From positions 682,001 to 746,000 of the forward strand of contig NZ_CP046582.1 of NCBI RefSeq assembly GCF_018141005.1: 64,000 bases of DNA. Direction: 5' to 3'. The notes below the pieces were generated by a model. It saw nothing but the letters and a program-made list of their open reading frames with translations. It searched no databases and had not been told where the DNA came from. Below are positions 15,357 through 23,320 of this stretch, piece by piece (position 1 is the stretch's first letter; each line of letters starts with the position of its first letter). The stretch comes from Erwinia sp. E602 (GTDB lineage Bacteria; Pseudomonadota; Gammaproteobacteria; Enterobacterales; Enterobacteriaceae). Made by a program: the position numbers and the translations under genes.

Positions 15357-16337
15357 ATGCGTAGCAAGGTAAACACTCTGGTACTGACCGGCCTGCTCTC
15401 TCTGTCTGCCACCGCCGTTGCCGCCGACGGCAGGCTGGTGGTCTACACCTCGCAGGCACCGGAAATCGCGCAGCAGACCATCGATGCGTTTAAGGCCGCC
15501 AATCCGGGGATAGAGGTGTCGTGGACGCGCAACGGCACCACCCAGCTGATGAACGTGCTGCGCACCGAGATGATGAGCGGTGATGTGAAGGCTGACGTGC
15601 TGCTGGTGGCCGATGCGATTAACCTCGGGGCGCTGAAGAAAGAGGGCCAGCTGATGGCCTACGCCGGTGCGCCGGTCAGCCACATCAGCCCGGACTTTTA
15701 CGACAAGGACAAAACCTGGTTTGGCACCAAAATTATCGCCACGGTGATCGGCTACAACACGCAGAAGGCCAAACCGGTTAACAGCTGGATGGCGCTGACC
15801 GACGCCGACAACCGTGGCCAGGTGGCGGTACCCAGCCCGCTTTACTCCGGTGCCGCGCTGTACCATCTGCACACCGCGATTAACACCCCGTCAATTGGCT
15901 GGGCGTTTTACCAGAAGCTGGCGGCCAACGGCATCACCCCGGAAGGCGGTAACGGCCCGGCGCTGAAGGCGGTAGCCAGCGGTATCGCTAAATATGGCGT
16001 GATTACCGACGCCGACCTGATCCGCGCGAAGAAGCAGGGCAGCCCGGTCGACCTGGTCTATCCGCAGGAGGGGGCCTCCTTTGTCACCGAGCCGGTGGCG
16101 ATCCTGAAGGGGGCGCACAACGTGCCGGCGGCGAAGGCCTTTGTCGACTTTATGCTGTCCGAAAAAGGCCAGCAGCTGGTGGCTGAACAGGGGAACCGTC
16201 CGATTGATAAACGTGTGGCTGCCCCGGAGGGCTTTGCGCCGGTTGACACCATTAAGCTGCTGACGCTGGATACCGACAAAGCGGTGGCCGACGATAAGCA
16301 GGTACGCGAAAAATTCAGCGACATCTTCGGCGGCTGA
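15357..16337 (+). CDS. periplasmic binding protein of Pho-boxed ABC importer
   Basis: A 326-residue family 1-type binding protein with a signal peptide (cleavage near AVAADG, residue 23). LVVYTSQAPEIAQQTIDAFKAANPGIEVSW is the usual start of the FbpA/AfuA/PhnS group, a family that includes Fe3+, hexose-phosphate and aminoethylphosphonate binders. I cannot tell the substrate from the sequence. I do not see the paired tyrosines typical of FbpA, and the Pho box favours an organophosphorus ligand. It lies 27 bases after the ATPase and overlaps the permease start. Confidence 0.8.
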   Translation: MRSKVNTLVLTGLLSLSATAVAADGRLVVYTSQAPEIAQQTIDAFKAANPGIEVSWTRNGTTQLMNVLRTEMMSGDVKADVLLVADAINLGALKKEGQLMAYAGAPVSHISPDFYDKDKTWFGTKIIATVIGYNTQKAKPVNSWMALTDADNRGQVAVPSPLYSGAALYHLHTAINTPSIGWAFYQKLAANGITPEGGNGPALKAVASGIAKYGVITDADLIRAKKQGSPVDLVYPQEGASFVTEPVAILKGAHNVPAAKAFVDFMLSEKGQQLVAEQGNRPIDKRVAAPEGFAPVDTIKLLTLDTDKAVADDKQVREKFSDIFGG

Positions 16338-18079
16338 TGATGAGCGTGTTGCCTTCTCTGCTGCGCGGCGCTGCCGCCCGACCAACATCCCGCTGGCCGG
16401 GCAGCGAGCGCTGGGTGCTGTGGCTGCTGGCGCTGGCGATCGGCCTGCTCTCCATCGCGCCGCTGGCGCGGCTGATCTGGGCGGCGATCGCCCCCGCCGG
16501 CGTGCCGGACAGCGAGCGCCTGCTGCAGCTGCTGGCGACGCCGCGGGTGCTGAGCGCCACCGGTAACACGCTGATTATCGCGCTGGCCTCGACCGGGCTG
16601 GCGCTGCTGCTCGGCACCCTGGCCGCCTGGCTGGTGGCGCTGAGCGATATGCGGGCGAAGGCCGCCTGGGTATTCGCCTTTATCCTGCCGCTGATGATCC
16701 CACCGCAGGTCACCGCGCTGGCCTGGGTGCAGGCGATGTCGCCGTCCAGCCTGCTGGTGCAGGGGCTGGCGGCGGCAGGCCTGTCGCCCGGTGATGGCGG
16801 CAGGCCGCCGCTCTATTCTCTGTCGGGCATTATTGTGCTGCTCGGCCTGCATAACGCGCCGCTGGTGTTTCTGACGGTGCGCGCCGGTCTGCAACGGCTG
16901 CCTGCCGATCTGGTCGAGGCGGCACGCATCACCGGTGCCTCGCCGTACCGGGTGCTGCTGGACGTGATCCTGCCGCTGGCCCGCCCGGCGATCTTCGCCG
17001 GGGCGGCGCTGTCGTTTGTCTCTGCCGCCGGTAACTTTGGTATCCAGGCGATGCTGGGCATTCCGGCGCGGGTGCCGACGCTGATCACCCTGATCTATCA
17101 GCAGCTCAACAACAGCGGCCCCGGCGCGCTGCCGGATATGGCGGTGCTGTCGCTGCTGCTGGCGGCGATTACGCTGATCGGCATGATCGCCAGCAGCCTG
17201 CTCGGCGGGCGGCGCGACGTGCGCGTCAACGGCAGCACCCACGGACTGAAGCAGTCGCTGGGGCGCTGGCGCCTGCCGGTGGAGATCGCCGTCTGGCTGA
17301 TGATGGCGCTGATCCTGCTGCTGCCGCTTTCAGCGCTGCTGACCACCTCGCTGACCCAGGGCTTTGGCCAGGCGCTTGACTGGCAGTCGCTGACGCTGGC
17401 CAACTACCGCAACGCGCTGTTCGACTACCCGGCGGTGCGCCATGCGTTTGTGACCAGCCTCGGGCTGACGCTGCTGGCGGCGGCGATCCTGACGCTGATG
17501 GCGCTGTTTATGGCCTGTTACCTGAGCTGGCGGCGCACGCGGCTGGTGCGGGTGCTGCATCTCTCCAGCGAACTGGCGTACGCGCTGCCCGGCGTGGTTA
17601 CCGGCATCGCCGCGCTGCTGTTCTTCCTTAAGCCGATCCCGCTGCTCAACGTCAGCCTGTACGGTACGGTGTGGATTATCCTTGCCGCCTACCTGTCGAA
17701 CTTTCTCGCGCTGGTGCTGCGGCCGACGCTGGCCGGCTTTGCCCGCGTTGAACGATCGCTGGACGAGGCCGCGCAGCTGGCCGGGGCCGGTTTCCTGCGC
17801 CGCATGCGCGATATCCTGCTGCCGCTGGTGGCACCTTCGGTGATTGCCGGCGCGATTCTGGTGTTCCTCACCGCGCTGAATGAAATCCAGGTATCGATCC
17901 TGCTGGTGACGTCCGCCACGCAAACCATCGGCCCGACCATCGTCTTCCTCGACGAGGGCGGCTCATCCACGCTGGCGGCAGCGGTCGGCTGCCTGATGAT
18001 CCTGCTGGTGGTGCTGCTGATGCTGCTGGCATCGCTGCTCGGCCGTAAGCACCGTGGCGTGCTGCCGTGGCAGGTGTGA
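16337..18079 (+). CDS. fused two-domain ABC permease
   Basis: A 580-residue permease with about 12 membrane helices made of two homologous halves. Each half has the EAA loop that contacts the ATPase: EAARITGASPYRVLLDVILP near residue 195 and DEAAQLAGAGFLRRMRDILLP near residue 475. This fused form occurs in FbpB, AfuB and related importers. Its start overlaps the stop of the binding-protein gene. Confidence 0.87.
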   Translation: MMSVLPSLLRGAAARPTSRWPGSERWVLWLLALAIGLLSIAPLARLIWAAIAPAGVPDSERLLQLLATPRVLSATGNTLIIALASTGLALLLGTLAAWLVALSDMRAKAAWVFAFILPLMIPPQVTALAWVQAMSPSSLLVQGLAAAGLSPGDGGRPPLYSLSGIIVLLGLHNAPLVFLTVRAGLQRLPADLVEAARITGASPYRVLLDVILPLARPAIFAGAALSFVSAAGNFGIQAMLGIPARVPTLITLIYQQLNNSGPGALPDMAVLSLLLAAITLIGMIASSLLGGRRDVRVNGSTHGLKQSLGRWRLPVEIAVWLMMALILLLPLSALLTTSLTQGFGQALDWQSLTLANYRNALFDYPAVRHAFVTSLGLTLLAAAILTLMALFMACYLSWRRTRLVRVLHLSSELAYALPGVVTGIAALLFFLKPIPLLNVSLYGTVWIILAAYLSNFLALVLRPTLAGFARVERSLDEAAQLAGAGFLRRMRDILLPLVAPSVIAGAILVFLTALNEIQVSILLVTSATQTIGPTIVFLDEGGSSTLAAAVGCLMILLVVLLMLLASLLGRKHRGVLPWQV

Positions 18080-18123
18080 AGGGGGCAGGCGACGGGGAAA
18101 TCCGGAGTGTATCCGGATGTGAC

Positions 18124-18141
18124 TTGTCAAAAAAGCGTCAT
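18124..18141 (+). promoter_or_regulatory. candidate second Pho box, upstream of acid phosphatase
   Basis: TTGTCAA, four bases, GCGTCAT: ten of fourteen half-site positions match the PhoB consensus with the 11-bp pitch. A weaker box than the one at 14189, but the position fits a promoter for the phosphatase alone. Confidence 0.45.
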
Positions 18142-18201
18142 ATTGCGGCGTTAACCTGCTGGCGGCAAGGTTAACCGACTGATGATTCTAAGGATAAAAA
18201 C

Positions 18202-19461
18202 ATGCGCTTTCGTCTCACCCTTATGACCGCCGCGCTGCTGACCGGTCCGCTGGCGCACGCCGCCGCCACCACGCTGCCGCAGGCAGCCGCTATCGCCAGT
18301 ACCACCACCCCGGCCAGCACCAGCCAGCCCTACGTAGCGCTGGAGAGCGCGGCACGGAACGCGCTGATCGCCAGCATCAAAGGGGACTACGCCAGCGTGA
18401 TGCGCAGCCAGCTGGAGTCGGCAAAGCAGGGCGGTAAACAGGTGGATAAAGCCTGGCTTAAGGCCAGCGGCTACGATTTCGCTAAAAAGGCCAACCAGCA
18501 GGCGGGCATCGCGCTGCTGAGCGGTTTTACCGCGCTGCCGCAGGCGACGCTGAAGCAGAACCTCGACACCGTGGAAAACATTAACCTCAACGCTTCTGAC
18601 GCCACCCGCCGCCAGGCGCTGGTGGAGGCGGAAGGGCAGAACTACCTCTATTTCCTCGCCGACGCGCTGGGGCCGAAGCTGGGCGAAGCGTTTATTCGCG
18701 CCTACGACAAGGGTGAACTGGGCCGCGCCGCCGCGCTGCTGAAGGCCAGCGAGGTCAGCACCGGTGAGGCGAAAAAGCATTTCGACTATAAACGCCCGTT
18801 CCTGATCGCCGGCAACACCATTCATCGGGTGCCGGACACGGCGGTGGTGAAAGATGGCCACCCGTACACCGCCGACGGCGGCTCCTTCCCGAGCGGCCAC
18901 ACCAACACCGGCTACACCGACGCGCTGCTGCTGGCGCAGATGATCCCGGAACGCTTCGTGCCGCTGGTCGATCGCGGGGCGCGCTACGGCTACTCGCGCA
19001 TCGTGCTCGGCGTTCACTATCCGCTGGACGTGATGGGATCCCGCATGGTGGCGCAGCGCAACGTGGCGCATTACCTTAACGATCCGTCGTACCGCAAGCT
19101 GTTCGATGAGGCGAAGCAGCAGCTGCGTGCGGCGCTGGAGAAAGAGTGCGGTTCATCGCTGGCGGCCTGCGCGAGGGTGGCGGCGAAAGACGATCCGTTC
19201 GCGGCCCCGGCCATGCGCACTTTCTACCGCTTCACCATGACTTACAACCTGCCGCGCGCCAGCGTGAAAGCCGCGCCGGTGGTGGTGCCGGAAGGGGCAG
19301 AAGTGCTGCTGGAAGCGGCGCTGCCAGCACTCAGCGCCGCACAGCGTCGTCAGCTGATGGTGCGCACCGCGCTGGAAGCCGGTTACCCGCTCTCTGGCGA
19401 CGCACAGCAGAGCTTCTGGCAGCGCCTGAACCTGCATGACGCGGCCGTAGCCGGGCGTTAA
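18202..19461 (+). CDS. periplasmic PAP2-type acid phosphatase
   Basis: A 419-residue exported enzyme with a signal peptide (cleavage near AHAAA). All three PAP2/class A acid-phosphatase motifs are seen: K-x6-RP in KKHFDYKRPF, PSGH in SFPSGHTNTGY and SR-x5-H-x3-D in SRIVLGVHYPLD. It would release phosphate from organic esters in the periplasm. It follows the Pho-boxed importer by 122 bases with its own candidate Pho box, and ends at a terminator. The protein is longer than PhoN (about 250 residues) at both ends, and the extra C-terminal 120 residues are unassigned. Confidence 0.85.
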   Translation: MRFRLTLMTAALLTGPLAHAAATTLPQAAAIASTTTPASTSQPYVALESAARNALIASIKGDYASVMRSQLESAKQGGKQVDKAWLKASGYDFAKKANQQAGIALLSGFTALPQATLKQNLDTVENINLNASDATRRQALVEAEGQNYLYFLADALGPKLGEAFIRAYDKGELGRAAALLKASEVSTGEAKKHFDYKRPFLIAGNTIHRVPDTAVVKDGHPYTADGGSFPSGHTNTGYTDALLLAQMIPERFVPLVDRGARYGYSRIVLGVHYPLDVMGSRMVAQRNVAHYLNDPSYRKLFDEAKQQLRAALEKECGSSLAACARVAAKDDPFAAPAMRTFYRFTMTYNLPRASVKAAPVVVPEGAEVLLEAALPALSAAQRRQLMVRTALEAGYPLSGDAQQSFWQRLNLHDAAVAGR

Positions 19462-19510
19462 CATTCTGGCGTACAGGCAGCGACGCTTTCGTTAACGAGA
19501 ATGTCTGGCG

Positions 19511-19541
19511 AAAAAAACCGGTCCCTGAGACCGGTTTTTTG
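19511..19541. terminator. rho-independent terminator
   Basis: AAAACCGGTC and GACCGGTTTT form a stem with flanking A and T tracts, 50 bases after the phosphatase stop. Confidence 0.85.
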
Positions 19542-19622
19542 TTGCCGCCTGAAAGGATTAACCGGCTCAGGATATGAACGTGCTAGATTGATGATCCTTC
19601 AAGGCTCTTTTAAGGAACAATC

Positions 19623-20060
19623 ATGCCCCATACTGCTTACGCCAGCCGTACCATTGCCGCCGCGCCCGCCGTAATCTGGTCGCTGCTGGCCGATTTTAAC
19701 GGCCTGCCGGCGATCCACCCGGCCATCTCCCACAGTGAACTGGAAAACGGTGCCAGCCACACCGAGCCGGGCGTGGTGCGTCGGCTGACGGTACCGGACG
19801 GCATCGTGCGGGAAAAGCTGCTGAAACTGGACACCGACGCCTTTGAGCTGCATTACGCGATTGTTGAAGGGCCAATGCCGGTTAAGGATTATGTGGCGGT
19901 GATTAAGCTCACCCCGCAGGGCAGCAATCAGACGCTGGCCGAATGGTGGGCTGACTTTACCGTCACCGGTGACGCTGACCCTGACGCGGTCGCGCGGGGA
20001 GTCAGCGAAGACGTATTTGCCACCTGCCTGCTGCACGTTGAACGTGCGCTGGCCGTATAA
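19623..20060 (+). CDS. SRPBCC (START/Bet v1-like) family protein
   Basis: A 145-residue protein of the polyketide cyclase/SRPBCC group: a beta-alpha-alpha start (SRTIAAAPAVIWSLLADFNGLPAIHPAI), central strands, and a long C-terminal helix. Members form a hydrophobic pocket for a small ligand; the ligand here is unknown. AAGGA precedes the ATG. It is only 11 bases from the next gene, so the two are probably co-transcribed. Confidence 0.72.
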   Translation: MPHTAYASRTIAAAPAVIWSLLADFNGLPAIHPAISHSELENGASHTEPGVVRRLTVPDGIVREKLLKLDTDAFELHYAIVEGPMPVKDYVAVIKLTPQGSNQTLAEWWADFTVTGDADPDAVARGVSEDVFATCLLHVERALAV

Positions 20061-20071
20061 AGGAGGCGGTG

Positions 20072-20566
20072 ATGTCCGGTGAATCGATAGTGATTGAGTC
20101 TTACCAGGCGCAGCATCAGGAGGCGGTGATCGCGCTGATCCTTGGCATCCAGAACCAGGAGTTCGGCATTGATATCACCGCCGATCAGCAGCCGGATCTG
20201 CGTGACGTGCAGCATTTTTACCAGCAGGGTAACGGCGGCTTCTGGATAGCGCGCAGCGGTGACGTCATTGTTGGCTGCATCGGCCTGAAGGACATTGGCG
20301 ATCGCCAGGCGGCGCTGCGCAAAATGTTTGTCGCCGCAGAGTACCGCGGCCGTCAGTTCGGCACCGGTGCCGCGCTGCTGAACACGCTGCTGGAGCATGC
20401 CCGGGCACGCCGGCTACAGGATGTTTACCTGGGCACCACGGCGAAATTCCTTGCTGCGCACCGCTTTTATGAGAAGAACGGTTTTGACGAGATTGCGGTC
20501 AGCGCACTGCCGGAGAGCTTTCCGGTAATGAAGGTGGACAGCAAATTTTACCGGCTATCGTTCTGA
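20072..20566 (+). CDS. GNAT family N-acetyltransferase
   Basis: 164 residues from the ATG at 20072, behind an AGGAGG site (the preceding codon is GTG, an alternative start). Acetyl-CoA loop seen as LRKMFVAAEYRGRQFGTGAALL, with the C-terminal AHRFYEKNGFDEI motif. The acceptor substrate cannot be predicted. It lies in an operon with the SRPBCC gene. Confidence 0.8.
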   Translation: MSGESIVIESYQAQHQEAVIALILGIQNQEFGIDITADQQPDLRDVQHFYQQGNGGFWIARSGDVIVGCIGLKDIGDRQAALRKMFVAAEYRGRQFGTGAALLNTLLEHARARRLQDVYLGTTAKFLAAHRFYEKNGFDEIAVSALPESFPVMKVDSKFYRLSF

Positions 20567-20610
20567 GTTTCACGCCTGGTGCGGACTTACGTTCGCGCTG
20601 CTTTTGGTAC

Positions 20611-20628
20611 CCCTGCCTTTCGGCAGGG
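20611..20628. terminator. hairpin after GNAT gene
   Basis: CCCTGCC-TTTC-GGCAGGG is a perfect seven-pair stem with a tetraloop about 45 bases after the stop. No T-tract follows, so its role as terminator is uncertain. Confidence 0.4.
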
Positions 20629-20709
20629 TGACTGTCACCCGACGAAATTTCTTCCGCGATATTGTTTTCATTTTCACCTGCACGTAGCATGCCGGGGCAC
20701 GATTTTTCT

Positions 20710-20728
20710 GAGAATAATAATCATTGTC
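20710..20728. promoter_or_regulatory. Fur box
   Basis: GAGAATAATAATCATTGTC matches the 19-base Fur consensus at 16 positions and lies 14 bases before the start of the binding-protein gene. Iron repression of that gene is expected. Confidence 0.8.
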
Positions 20729-20742
20729 CTTGTGGGGTAGCT

Positions 20743-21870
20743 ATGACGATCTGGGGTAAAGCGTTAATTCTGGTGGCGGGGCTGTGCGCCTCTGCTTCAC
20801 TGCTGGCGGCACCGTTTACGGTGGAAGACGTCAGCGGGCGTAAGGTTGAAATCAAATCCGAAGTGAAGCGGGTGATCCTCGGCGAAGGGCGGCAGATCTA
20901 TCTGCTGGCCGCTTTTGATACCGACGCGCCGTTCCAGCGCGTGGTCGGCTGGCGCGACGATCTGCCGAAGGCGGATTTCGACAGCTATGAGATCTACGCT
21001 AAAAAGTATCCGCAGATTAAAAAGCTGCCGACCTTCGGCGGTGCCAAAGACGGCACCTTTAACGTGGAACAGGCGCTGACCCTGAAGCCGGACCTGGTGT
21101 TGATGAACCTGGAGTCCAAAGCGGCCACCGACGAGTCTAAGCTGACCGAGAAGCTCGACAAGCTCGGCATTCCGGTGGTGTTTATCGACTTCCGCGAAAA
21201 GCCGTTTGAGAACGCGGAGAAAAGCATCCGCATTATGGGCCAGCTGGTGGGCAAACCGCAGCGGGCGGAAGAGATTATCGCCTTCCGCAAAAAGCAGATC
21301 GACATCGTCACCGACCGCCTGAAGGATTTCCACGGCAAGCGTCCGAAGGTGATGCTCGATCGCGCCGGTGGCTACACCGAAGAGTGCTGCATGTCGTTTG
21401 GCGACGAAAACTTTGGCCGCATGGTGGAAGTAGCCGGCGGCATCAACATCGCAAAGGGTCTGATCCCCGGCACCTTTGGCACCCTGAACCCGGAGCAGAT
21501 TATCGCCGCCCGTCCTGACGTGGCGATCGTCACCGGCGCTAACTGGAAGAACTACAACACCGCCGGCGGCTGGGTGGGCGTAGGGCCAGGTGCCGATCTG
21601 ACCGTTGCCACCCAGCGTCTGACCGCGCTGATGGCCCGTCCGGCCTTCAGCACGCTGCCGGTTGCCACTAACGGCAACGCGCACGCCATCTGGCACCAGT
21701 TCTACGACAGCCCGTACCAGTTTGTCGCTATCCAGGCGATCGCCAAATGGCTGCACCCGGAGCTGTTTAAGGATATCGATCCGGACGCCACCTTCCGCGA
21801 GTTCCACGAGAAGTTCCTGCCGATCGCTTATCAGCCGGGATACTGGGTGACGCTGAAGCCAACAAAGTAA
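20743..21870 (+). CDS. solitary Fe-complex ABC substrate-binding protein
   Basis: 375 residues from the ATG at 20743, the start that directly follows the Fur box and gives a signal peptide (MTIWGKALILVAGLCASAS, cleavage near LLAAP). The body is a FecB/BtuF-type periplasmic binding protein (FTVEDVSGRKVEIKSEVKRVI, LTLKPDLVLMNLESKA, GTLNPEQIIAARPDVAIVTG). It should carry a ferric siderophore or haem-like ligand to an inner-membrane importer, but no permease or ATPase is next to it; it may feed the FecCDE-type system at 26.1 kb or one elsewhere. A longer open frame from 20662 would hide the signal peptide and run across the Fur box. Confidence 0.8.
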   Translation: MTIWGKALILVAGLCASASLLAAPFTVEDVSGRKVEIKSEVKRVILGEGRQIYLLAAFDTDAPFQRVVGWRDDLPKADFDSYEIYAKKYPQIKKLPTFGGAKDGTFNVEQALTLKPDLVLMNLESKAATDESKLTEKLDKLGIPVVFIDFREKPFENAEKSIRIMGQLVGKPQRAEEIIAFRKKQIDIVTDRLKDFHGKRPKVMLDRAGGYTEECCMSFGDENFGRMVEVAGGINIAKGLIPGTFGTLNPEQIIAARPDVAIVTGANWKNYNTAGGWVGVGPGADLTVATQRLTALMARPAFSTLPVATNGNAHAIWHQFYDSPYQFVAIQAIAKWLHPELFKDIDPDATFREFHEKFLPIAYQPGYWVTLKPTK

Positions 21871-21926
21871 GCGTATAAGGGGAGCCCTGTGCATTTTCTG
21901 CAGCAGCGCTCTCCGTTTTCAGCCAT

Positions 21927-21963
21927 AAAAAAACGCCTGATGCAGCACATCAGGCGTTTTTTT
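21927..21963. terminator. bidirectional rho-independent terminator
   Basis: ACGCCTGATG and CATCAGGCGT form a ten-pair stem flanked by A and T runs. It serves both the binding-protein gene and the convergent ftnA. Confidence 0.9.
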
Positions 21964-21981
21964 CAGCGATCGGGCGGGAGA

Positions 21982-22494
21982 TTACGCCTGGTGGCTGTGG
22001 GTATTGGCGCTCAGATCTTTCAGATCTTTGTCGACAAAGAACAGCGCCTGGCCACTGTTACCGACCAGCGCCAGCTTATCCAGCACCGATTTAAACAGCT
22101 TCTCTTCTTCATGCTGTTCGGCAACATACCACTGCAGGAAGTTGAAGGTGGAGTAGTCCTGGGTGGTAATGGCAGCATGAGCCAGTTCGTTAATTTTTCC
22201 GGTGATCAGCTGTTCGTGCTGATAGGCCAGGTCCAGTACTTCGTGCAGCGAGTTGAAGGTCACCGGTGGGGCGTCGATGGTGCCCAGTACCGGCATTGCG
22301 CCAGTGTCGCTCAGGTAGCCGAACAGACGCTGCATATGCTGCATCTCTTCACGGGAGTGTTCACGCATAAAGGCGGCGGCACCGTCAAAGCCTTTATCGG
22401 TGCACCAGGCGCTCATCTGCAGGTAGAGGTTGGCAGAGTAGAATTCGAGGTTCAGCTGGTCGTTCAGTTTTGCGGTCATTTCATTGGTCAGCAT
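21982..22494 (-). CDS. ftnA: non-haem ferritin FtnA
   Basis: A 170-residue ferritin (FtnA family, 165 in E. coli). Diiron ligands are visible in [22 protein letters not shown] and [11 protein letters not shown]. It oxidises and stores iron in a 24-subunit cytoplasmic shell. The ATG at 22494 has an AAGGAG site. It converges on the Fur-boxed binding protein, so uptake and storage genes sit side by side. A weak Fur-like stretch (22682-22700) about 190 bases upstream might belong to it. Confidence 0.95.
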   Translation of the reverse strand: MLTNEMTAKLNDQLNLEFYSANLYLQMSAWCTDKGFDGAAAFMREHSREEMQHMQRLFGYLSDTGAMPVLGTIDAPPVTFNSLHEVLDLAYQHEQLITGKINELAHAAITTQDYSTFNFLQWYVAEQHEEEKLFKSVLDKLALVGNSGQALFFVDKDLKDLSANTHSHQA

Positions 22495-22879
22495 AATGAC
22501 TCCTTAATTTATTTTTGGCTGTTGGTCACAGGTGATTTCTGCGCATTATGCACGCATCTTTTTAAAATAAAAACCCTGTAAGTATAGCAAAGGCTATTTT
22601 TCTTTAACTAATTTTCAATTAACTGATTTTGTTAGGTTAATTTTTATTTAAATATAAATCTTTCTGTTTTTTAAATAGGTTTGATAATTATTCTTATTAC
22701 GAATTGGTTATCTCTTTTTCGACTAAATCCGGCATTAATTGCCGATAGGATAATGTTTAGTTATGACTGATTATAGCAGAAGGGGGCTAAGGGCTAAGGG
22801 CATAGTCGCTTTGAAGACAGGGACGGGCTTATCGGGGAGTGGCTTTGGGCCGGGTCGCTTCAGGTGCCGGTGCCTGGCT

Positions 22880-22981
22880 AATCGGGGTTTATCCGGAACG
22901 CGGACACGCCAATAACGTCCCTGGGCTCTGCCGGGCACGTCCGTGTGCCCGAAGGTCCGCTTATCCGGATAAACCCCGATT
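22880..22981. repeat. long inverted repeat with perfect 18-bp arms
   Basis: AATCGGGGTTTATCCGGA (22880-22897) is repeated exactly in inverted form at 22964-22981, with 66 bases between that can themselves fold (GGACACG / CGTGTGCC). It could be a REP/MITE-like element or a structured RNA. Confidence 0.75.
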
Positions 22982-23072
22982 GCCTGCTATTTTTTTGCGT
23001 CGCTGTTTTAAGACCAAATCAGACCAAACCAGACCAGACAGTAACCACTTTTCAGACTTCAGTACCCAGGCG

Positions 23073-23320
23073 AAAAGCGATGTCCTTAACAGCTACGCAA
23101 TTGCTGGCAGGGAGGCCGTTGGCGGGCAGGTTAGCCGGGCGTACGGCGCAAGGATGCGCCGTCCGAGCCTCCATGGATGGATTATTTTTTAAAGCCCGGA
23201 TTTTGGGGCTTTAAAAAATTAACGGCGTCCCGGCGTTCTGTCGCCAACGGCCGAACCCGGCACCAATTCAAAAAGCGATGCCCTTAAAGCAGCAACGCAG
23301 GTGCCAGAACGGGAGGCCGT
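23073..23320. repeat. pair of imperfect direct repeats (~50 bases)
   Basis: The stretch from 23073 (AAAAGCGATGTCCTTAA to GGGAGGCCGT) recurs from 23269 (AAAAAGCGATGCCCTTAA to GGGAGGCCGT) with several changes in the middle. GGCCGTTGGC in the first copy also occurs inverted at 23243-23252. It looks like a dispersed intergenic element ending right at the TonB-receptor stop. Confidence 0.6.
23184..23220. terminator. bidirectional terminator-like stem-loop
   Basis: TTTTTTAAAGCCC and GGGGCTTTAAAAAA form a long stem. It lies about 100 bases beyond the TonB-receptor stop on the - strand and may end that transcript. Confidence 0.6.

Larger units (their letters stand above)
22495..23319. other. 825-base intergenic region with repeats, no supported gene
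   Basis: The left 250 bases are AT-rich and probably hold the ftnA promoter. The rest is GC-rich and contains an 18-bp inverted repeat (22880-22981), an imperfect direct repeat (23073 and 23269) and a terminator-like stem (23184-23220). Open frames there are short and run through the repeats, so I call no gene. Confidence 0.6.

Noticed and set aside
16058..17242. 394-residue open frame on - opposite binding protein and permease
   Set aside because: Low-complexity antisense product; the + strand importer genes have all expected motifs.
22839..23192. 117-residue open frame on + in the repeat region
   Set aside because: It runs through the inverted and direct repeats, lacks a ribosome site and resembles nothing.
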